Shown: positions 1 through 8,600 of the stretch, one piece after another
Position numbering within the stretch: position 1 is the first letter of the stretch
Layout of the letters: the number at the start of each line of letters is the position of its first letter
Source of the DNA: Botryllus schlosseri
Taxonomy: Eukaryota; Chordata; Ascidiacea; Stolidobranchia; Styelidae
Assembly: GCA_000444245.1 (NCBI GenBank)
Contig: ATSW01009049.1
Location: 1-20,641 of the forward strand
Length of the DNA stretch: 20,641 bases
Direction of reading: 5' to 3'
Program-made: the position numbers and the translations under genes
Notes under the pieces: model-generated
What the model saw: the letters and a program-made list of their open reading frames with translations, nothing else
Told to the model about the DNA's origin: nothing
The model's database searches: none

Positions 1-672
1 ATCAAGTAGCCAGTACGATTTGAGAAAAAAAGTCATTTTTGAAGAGCCCTGATGTCCATATTGTCCATGGCGTGTCCAAATCTGGAAAAGTGGACTCAGA
101 CTTTTTTTTTAGTTTTAGAGCTGTTTTAGCATACCACCTTTGAAATTTTCTGGACTAAAAACATGAAATACATGTTCGGCTTTTAGAAGTATTATTGATA
201 TTTCACTTTCAATATCTAGCGTCATATACTTTGAGTTGTAATTAATATCAGTTCTTTTGTCTGGATAACATACATGTTGAAGTACAAATGCCTTTAATTT
301 CTGGAAATGAAGCTACACAATATGGCATTTTTATGGTCCACCATAATTTTTGTTAACGTTTACTAATCGCGCACCGTATCCTATACAACTTTTCCGTATC
401 GCTCTTCGACTAAACTACGGGCCTTATAATATGGGGAATCGCGCCATACCATGCTATTTTCTAAAACGTGCTGCACGAGAAAACAGAGGATTAGCATCGC
501 ATTTCCTTATCAATACTATCATTTTCATCCCATGATGTGGACGAATGCTTATGCTATCGAAAATTTGATACCTGTTGGTATGCATCAATATGAATCAAGC
601 TCGTTACCTATCGCATAGCTCAATTTGCACCTTTTTACAATCCATGTGAACGAAATAAGATCGTTTTCACAA
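1..672. other. No gene recognised
   Basis: AT-rich sequence. The only open frame of note (350-535, 61 codons) has no recognisable motif. I see nothing else. Confidence 0.4.
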
Positions 673-827
673 CTACTTACTTACTTGAGTAGATTTAAAG
701 TCAGTCAATTCTACTAATTTTAGGTTGCTTAAAGAATAAGTACTTCTACTCGTACTTGAGTAGATTTTTTTCGTCGCTACTTGTACTTCTACTTGAGTAG
801 CCTTCTTGACTACTTTGACCACCTCTG
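673..827. repeat. Terminal part of a CAGAGGTGG-type DNA transposon with TACTTGAGTAG repeats
   Basis: Read on the minus strand it starts CAGAGGTGGTCAAAGTAGTC and then repeats the unit CTACTCAAGTA at least three times. The CAGAGGTGG end and tandem 'AAGTACTCAAGTA' words are typical of a widespread non-autonomous DNA transposon type. Its other end was not found. A short related piece lies at 9761-9794. Confidence 0.45.
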
Positions 828-1189
828 GTTCTTATGCAGAGAGATTGTTTGATTCGCTGCTTCCAAATCGATCAACTATACACATCTGAAGTCTTGAGCA
901 ACTAATATCGAGAAGCAGCATTGCATTGCAAGTTGAGGTCCTTGAGTAATTGCTTGTTTATGAGTTCATTCATGCGTGAAAAGAATTAAAGACTTTTTCC
1001 GATTCACGACAGCCCAATTATGACATAACAACCCAACTCATAACCAATGCCAAGATTAGGACAATTGATAATGGTCACATGTGCTTATTTATCAGCTATG
1101 AAGTAGTTAGAGCGCTTTCAAGTCGCTAATGCTAGCATGCATGCCCCATTTTAGAAGACTAGGATTCGTTTCTTCAAAATTACAAAAAG
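828..1189. other. No gene recognised
   Basis: I see no coding pattern. The stretch may be the body of the hAT element ending at 1258, since its left end was not found. Confidence 0.3.
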
Positions 1190-1258
1190 ATTTGCAGCAC
1201 ACCTGAGCATCAGTGGCAGCACACTAATGTGCCTCGGGACGTAGTTTGAGAATCACTG
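1190..1258. mobile_element. Right end of a hAT element
   Basis: The segment ends GTTTGAGAATCACTG and carries the subterminal near-palindrome GCACACTAATGTGCC, a known pattern in Charlie-like hAT ends. It is followed by gtctaaaa. No matching left end was found, so it is 5'-truncated or the other end lies outside the window. Confidence 0.5.
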
Positions 1259-1542
1259 GTCTAAAAAGAGCTGTACTTTGGTAAGTATAGTTTCAAAAGG
1301 TATATTTGGTCCAGGTGTCAAATACTTGTAGCAGGTAATCGGAGGTAGTTGCTTATCCTTTCGAAATTACAAATTGTATCTCCGTCACTGACGAATATAT
1401 TCAGCTACCGTGACATTTTGACTATTCCGACAAGTTGTTATGACAATTTATCTCATAAACGTGATAAAACAATTTGCCGAATAATTTTCTACTTTATAAT
1501 AATGCGAAATATACAAACCGTGGAAGTTGAAATAGTCTAAAA

Positions 1543-2016
1543 AAGTGGTTCTTAATATGAGGGGCGTGGGAGCATTCGAGTAGAGGCACAAAGCCGCCTG
1601 AGAGAAATGATGTTTCTTGAACTCGGAATGAGTTTAATTTGTGCTGAAACTTACAAGGTTCAACAATAGCAATAATCCTAGTTCTATTTCGATTTTAAAT
1701 ATAATAATTGCGTCGTACCATAATCTATCTATCATAACCCCGCTGATGCTAGACTTCGACTGATACTGAACCTTAAACGAATCAGAAGATGTTCCTGAAG
1801 ATGCCCCCAGCTCATAGTTGTTGCTTTGTGTATATTCCTAATTCCATATTCGAGAAATGTCTCAACGGCGATAACTCCTTTCACGCCAACAAAAAATGCG
1901 CTGGGATTGCAAACACTCTGTTTGCTCTTTTAATATTTTTTGGTATGGCGATAACGGAGGCGCGGAAGTTTTCACTATCATCAAGGAGGCGTATCGAAGA
2001 AGTTTGAGAACCACTT
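1543..2016. mobile_element. Non-autonomous hAT element, 474 bp, with exact 8-bp target duplication
   Basis: The left end is AAGTGGTTCTTAA and the right end GTTTGAGAACCACTT, so the ends are imperfect inverted repeats of the hAT type. The flanks are an exact 8-bp duplication, gtctaaaa, at 1535-1542 and 2017-2024. No transposase is visible inside; the short open frame at 1789-2007 has no recognisable motif. Confidence 0.85.
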
Positions 2017-2024
2017 GTCTAAAA

Positions 2025-2399
2025 CATAAAACAATTGGGTAGGAAGTGCAAGTACTACTTCGTTACTGCGTGTCCCTCGACCTCGAGCTGTCTCAAATTC
2101 TGTCATATACGCGATACTGACGCTGCATACCACTACATTGTTCATTAAGTAATGAGAGAGTTCACAGAATATGCAAATAGATGTACGAAATGATTGATTA
2201 GAGTTGAGATATTGGAAACAGTCCCAGTTTTCTTGTGGCTGCTACTGCAAATTTCGGGAAGTAACAAATAGAAGACTATATGCGAGACATGCTCATAGCA
2301 TTTGATGGGATATATAATATATATATATGAAGAAAGAGGTATTCCGGAGATACACTGCGTCAACGTAAAACGGTTCGATTTTTACAACTGCGAAAAAGT
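2025..2399. other. Region downstream of the protease gene
   Basis: It should hold the 3' UTR of the protease. A TA tract is present at 2310-2329. I did not find AATAAA or ATTAAA on the minus strand here. Confidence 0.4.
2310..2329. repeat. Short TA microsatellite
   Basis: The run tatataatatatatatat is a nearly pure TA tract just downstream of the protease stop codon. Confidence 0.7.
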
Positions 2400-2603
2400 C
2401 TAGTCGCTGTTAAGCGATATAATGTCGGTGATCCAAGAAATGTATTCCGAAACTTTGGTGTACACCCCCGGCTTATCCTTCAGTCCGCATTGCTCTCCCC
2501 AACTCGTGATGCCCCACACAACGAATGGCGACAATCTATTTTCTGTGTCGCGTTGGCACGCGAGTGGACCACCGCTGTCTCCTTGGCAAGTATCGGCATC
2601 GCC
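2400..2603 (-). CDS. Protease terminal exon: catalytic serine and C-terminus
   Basis: The acceptor is gcgcaaatacag; the stop TAG is at 2402-2400. It reads [20 protein letters not shown], later [13 protein letters not shown] and [13 protein letters not shown], ending LNSD. The active-site Ser codon is at 2576-2574. Asp five residues before the Gly-Asp-Ser motif (2594-2592) is the trypsin-type specificity residue. Gly in SWG and KPG leaves the S1 pocket open, so Arg/Lys cleavage is expected. I saw no canonical polyadenylation signal in the next 350 bases. Confidence 0.95.
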   Translation of the reverse strand, partial: GDADTCQGDSGGPLACQRDTENRLSPFVVWGITSWGEQCGLKDKPGVYTKVSEYISWITDIISLNSD

Positions 2604-5600
2604 CTGTATTTGCGCAAAAGGAGTTTAATACTACGCTCATCCCCACAGACGTGGCTTGCAATGAAGTACTTATACTTTGTCGCTCTACCCATGTGGGTGT
2701 ACCTTATAGTCTCATTACTTACTCAGGTGCCGGTTTGTGTTTTCATTTTCGTTTTATACTTCGGAGTTTGCAGGGTAGAAAAAAAGTAACGGGAATTTGC
2801 ATCACCTTCATGAGTGAGATTGTTATAGCATATTGTCGAAGTAGCTCCTGTATCAGGGTGATTGAACAATTTTCGAAAATCGCACCAATACTTGTCGTCT
2901 CGTCAATCAAGTTGCGTCAGTCACGAAAATATACCATGCGATTTCGAAGGAAATAGACCCGACTAACCGCTAAATGTGTGCCAACGCTCTGATACTATTC
3001 ACAAGAGTATTTTTCGAACTTATAGTCTACTTCCCCTCAAATAAGTTTCGACATATTCTGGGAAACACAATACCTCTACTTGTACGTGCGTTTATCAATA
3101 TATATTTCGTTTCTGGCAATCTCTATATAGCTCATATATTTTGATATCACCTACCCCAGCACAGATCATCCCTCCTTTGAGTTTGGTCCCGTAAGTTGTT
3201 CGACAATTACGCTCGGAAATTATTTTGACCTTTCCTCCTTGAAGCTCATTGGGATATCTGCTAATTGCTACAAAAAAGGATCAAAATGAAGGGGATGAGT
3301 TAAATACTGTATCGTGTATGTCTAATGCCTATAGATCAGTGGCTCGTAACTGGGGTTCAAAGGTGCCCCGGAGGTTGCCGAGTCAGTCCGGTGTCAAGAC
3401 ACACACCAACTCGCATGACTGGTGTTTACACGACAGTCGTGGTCAATATTGACTGCAGGGAATCAGCAGTCGAATTATGACTTCTGTGGTTGTACTTCGT
3501 GTGTAGTGCCTACACGGGGGTCTGAATCCGGAGCCCGGCCCCTTTGAAAGGTGAAATCCATCGGCAACAATATCTCATTTGCAATTCCGCATTTCTTACC
3601 TGGTCACACAAAGGAAACAGCTGAAGTCTATCTATTTCGATACAACCATTCTTTATAGTCATTTTTAATCAAATGTCAAAGATTTTGTTCTTTTAAAACT
3701 GTCGTTGATGTACACTTCCTTTTGTGTAAAAGCAGCCTATTCTAAAGTAGTGTGTTAGACGTGTAGTTGGATAAGTAATATGGTAGAATTTGGTCTCGTA
3801 ACTCAATGTAATTTTTAGCTTCACTGAAGTCTTGCATACGAACGTCAGGGCTCGCCAAGTTTATAATGTTGGAAACCACTGGTATAGACGAACAGCCTAG
3901 TAGCCTACATAAGCATCGTATTCCACAGACTGTTCTTGTACACTTCCCATCACCCAAGCGATGAATCCGTGGCGAGCCGCGTAACTGGCGGCAGTATCGT
4001 GATACAAGGTACGTCCGTAACAGCGCACCACAATAACATCTATTTGACAACTTACCCTGATCATACGATTGCGCTCCCCAACCGCTTATCACGCACGGGG
4101 CGTTTTCATCGAAATTATCCACACTCGGGTTTGGTAAACATGCCGGGTTGGCGTACTCGCTGTAATCGAAGTGAAATTCTAAGGTAAGAATGTCTTCCAC
4201 CGGTCGACAGATTCAGCCGGCATTCCTCGGTTCGGGAAGAGAATGTGATGCTATATAGTCTCGGTATTTTATTACATTTCAATTTTAAAACCATCTTCCC
4301 AGTGCTCTTGGTTTGAACCTGAGGATGTACGTAACTAAGTACTTCGAAGTCGCAAAGTACTCAAGTATGTCTTACTACCTGAACTAATTATTGACTGACA
4401 CGTCTTTTATACTATTTCCACTTTTCATATAGAAGTAAGTTGTCAAAACTAAATCATTTTTACATTTAGAATTTTGAAATCTAGAAGGTAGTTTACTGAT
4501 CAGTTTGATGACTGGAATTGTCATAAGATCCGCTTGTAATAGCTGCTGTGTCATTGTAACTGTATATTAGGGTTGTCCATGATTTGGAAAATCTCAAAAA
4601 TGATGTGTATCCATGTCTCATTTTATAGATTACACTGGGCAACAATTTTGAACGAAAAATTTGTTGACTTTGATTTGGCACTTGATTTGGGCTAGCTCAA
4701 AAAGGATACTAAAGTGTGCCATTCTCCAGTAACAATTGCACACTCAGTTAGTCTTCGTGAATATTACAGAAACAACGATAGTATAGTAGAGAAACATTGA
4801 ATTGTTGCAATATCACGAGCACGATTGAATCATATGTGTCAGCGTTCAAATAGTGTGTTTTCTAGTGGTTAGACAATAAGGATGCACATATAACCCTGAT
4901 ACACAGGTGTCACTGCAATGTCTTTATCTCGGACAGCAGATATTCAAAAAAGCGAAAATATCTGAATAATTTCCCTAAAAATCTTTATATAGTCAGAGAT
5001 GGACAAGGAGAAAATGTCCCCCGCCACCTGAAGATGATGTGGCTATGATACCAGAGTAGATTGGGGCATACATATGTTAGCGGACTGTTGCTCGAGTATC
5101 AAACTAGACCACCTGCAGAATAATAGGTTAATAGTGTAAATTTGGACCCTGAAACTTGCACTTTATATTTGTCATGTAGAAGCACTATCTGTTTAAATCA
5201 ACCAAATAAAGCAGTGCAAATGTTTATTTGAAGTATATTGATTTATTTCCGTCTGCTTGTGGTTTTTGAATCGTTTTATACAATACACAAAAAATATTAA
5301 CAATAGTGTTATTATGTGGGTTATGAGACAATGTGGTGGGTGCCTAACCCAAAAAATTGACGTGGTGGTGAAAAACGGAAGTCCTTTTTGAATTCAGCGC
5401 CCAAACTTTAGTCAAAAGCAATTGTCTGATCAAAGTCACCAAAATAGTGTTGACCAGTGTTATTGATAAAAAAAAACGTCAATGAACTTGCAATAAGCTA
5501 ACAGGACAGTCGTTAAGACTTGTATAAATGCGTTTGAAAGTAGCTGCCGTAGAGCGGGCGTGTCAGCTACCATACGCTGTACAGTGTACATAGCATTCCA

Positions 5601-8600
5601 CCCGATGTGAAAGTGATCTGCACGCCAACTACAATGTAAATCATTACAGAACAGGCGAACAGCTAATGAGCATCAGTAAAACGCAACAACGAAGCAATTT
5701 CGTGAGCTTTTTGTGTGTTAGCAAAAGAAATAACGTCGAAATGAATAAACATGAGTTTGAGGGAACAAGAACGCCTTTTAACCTACCAGGATATCAACAA
5801 TGTACCGGTTTAATATTTCCGTATCCTATACAGGCCAGTGGTTCTCAGCCTTTTTGTCTTCGCGGACCCCTCCACAGTGCTAGTTCAAATTTAGCTTAAT
5901 TTTAGGACAACCGTCATCTGTCTTATGTGAATAATAACTGTAGGCTGCCTGCTGATAAACAGCAACAAAATGACTTTACTTGGAAATAACATATTATTTA
6001 TGAAAATAATTAGGAATACCTTTAGTATTTCAAAGCGAATTATGTAGCTGCAATTATTGATATACGCGGTAGTGTCTTGGAAATCCGCGCCATCGATTGA
6101 TGAATATGAAGGAGTGCCGAAAATGTCTTTCCACAAAGATATTGGTGGTGGCGAATGTAGTAATGACGCGTATCGCTTTTGACGGTACCTTCGACTAAGA
6201 TCGCGACATATATGGCACCAAAATTGAGAAACAGATCGTTAATGAACACACACACAGCGTTCAGCCAAGTCATTTCTAGCTAGCAGGTCATCTTGAAGGT
6301 TTTCTGGAATAGCGTTTTATCACAGGAGAAAATCGATTTTTGCAAGTAATTTTTTTCCCAAAATGCTAACAAAACATCTCTTTAAAAACCATATGTTTGT
6401 ATCAGTTGGCTGTTGGTAAATTGGCAATTAGAATGAGTTTGCTAAGTAGTGTAGTAGGCCAACTCTACAAGGCACTCTCGCTCGCTTTGCTTCAGTAGAA
6501 TATTTCATCTCAAACGACCGCTCTGTTTATACGAGTTCTGAAGTATTAGCAGTTATGAAGCGAAACTGCCTCGTGATTTCTCCAATCCGGTTATCCACCA
6601 TTTTGCAAATTTAGAGGCTTCGGGGACCCCCATGTGGTCCGCAGATTCCCGTTGGAGAGCCACTACTATGGTCTGTTTCCAATCCAAGCCCAATTCTGAA
6701 TCACGAATTCAATACGCATCATGCAAAAATCAAAGAAAATATCTTGACTTGGAATCAATTCGAAATGAGCAAGAAAATAGAAAATTGATCGACCAACCGA
6801 CTTAAATCCAAAACATGCGTTGCGAAAATCATAAATTAAATCCAGCCAGAAACTCCGTTTTTACAAATGCTGATCCACGCTTATCTCCGGTGGTTGAGTA
6901 TTATTGGTATGTTCCACGTACCTTGTTTCGACACAGCTTCCATTAACTTTCCTCAACTTGATGAGGGCGATGTCATGTGGTGGCGAGGGGCCGTCCCTAT
7001 ACTCCTCATGTTGAAACACTCTCTCGATGGCCATGTCCTTGAAATCAAGAACATGCGCGACTTTAGAAGCTGTAGTTGTGTGGTGGCTTAACTGGAATCT
7101 TTATCATCGATTTCATCGCCAGATAAAAACAAATTTGGACGAATTGAGATCCAACCGAAGAACTGACAATCTCCTAGCTATAAGCAATGGAGTTTCTGGG
7201 GTGTCTGTGAGGCTAATGCAGAACCAAGTCAGACACAGCACAATATTAACACACATTCACGGGCTGGGATTTCGAAATTGTATTAGATACTGCTCGAACC
7301 ACAGAAATTGTTTGTGAAACAGGTATGTCATTCTATTCCTTTATTCGGGTAGAAACCGCGTATGTGTAGTTGGTGGTGATATCGTTTTAAGCTATTTTGG
7401 CCCGCATGCATCTGTGGTCTCGTTGGTACATATGAATGGTTTCAAGTATAGTACGGCGAAAAACAGTTCTTCGTCAATGTGTAATCTGCATGTCTTTCAT
7501 AAAATATCTTTATTGTGTTCGCGAAATCCAATCAATAGCTATACTCAGGGTTTCCATCGACAAGAAACCAAAATAAGGACAGTTGAAAAATAAGATTAGC
7601 AATAAAAGCGTTTTTGAACATATAGTTTGTGTTTGTAAGAGCCGTGGCATATCACGTATCGTACTTTTTGCCAGAAATAATCAGCTCCAGCAACTCCTTG
7701 TTATTAGAAAGTGCTTCATGGATCTCACGACAGCTCTGGTCTAAGTTTACCTTGACTAATGGCCCAAACAGCACTTCGTCAGACCCCCTCCCCAAAATAA
7801 AAACCTTGGTCTTGGGTCCCCCCCATACGGTGATAAACGTAACTTCTTCACCTCGTTGTGATTCGAGGCGTCAACCAAGATGAAAAAAGCCTGTACACCT
7901 AGTTTAGACAAAATCATTTTTCGAACATGTGGAGCAAGAACTCCAGTGACAGTGCTTGTAGTCATGGTCCTGACCGAAGCAAACTTCTTTGCGATGTTGG
8001 AATCAGGGAATATTGCTGTGAGCAATTGCGACGTGCAATCGTTGGTGAGGAATGATTGCTGGTGTTTGACGCCTGCTGCCTTGTAGTCTGTGGTCGTTGG
8101 TGCTGACCAACTTGTGACAAAATTATTCAGCAACTGGCTCGAATTTAATCATTATGACACACTTCTTGTGTTTTGGGGTATCAATGCGAGTTGAAATAGG
8201 TGTCTTTCCTATGGCCTCCAGGTTAATGTCACAATTGCCGATATTGTAATTTGCGAAACACTCGCCCTTCAAGCTTCTTTTGATATATTCGAATTCTCTC
8301 TCTTAATCGTCACGAAACACGTTTTTACGCCGGCTCATTTCAACTAATCAGATTTAGCCTTATTAGTAACTATAAAACTATGTGCGATATCATTTAGATA
8401 AATTTATCAATGATTTGTAGCTTTACTTTAACCCAAGTGTCGACTGCACTGCGTCCTTTTTCAGTACGCAATAAATGCTGCTTTCCCCATACCTCATTCT
8501 GCTGTAGACAAAACAGCAGAAACCTGGTACTGCTGTTTACTGCTAAAATGACGTTCGCTGCGATAGCTTGGTACAGCCGAAACTGCTATACCACTGCCTT

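Noticed and set aside
3742-4200. Single minus-strand open frame of 152 codons containing the PACLP and SGWGA motifs.
   Set aside because: Only 4056-4159 is exon; the rest is intron and part of a hAT element, shown by splice sites and loss of family pattern after SYDQ.
7038-7091. Extension of the Asp exon to an acceptor at 7092, adding [18 protein letters not shown].
   Set aside because: The extra residues do not fit the family; the 9079-9163 exon supplies the missing strand and requires the shorter exon in phase 0.
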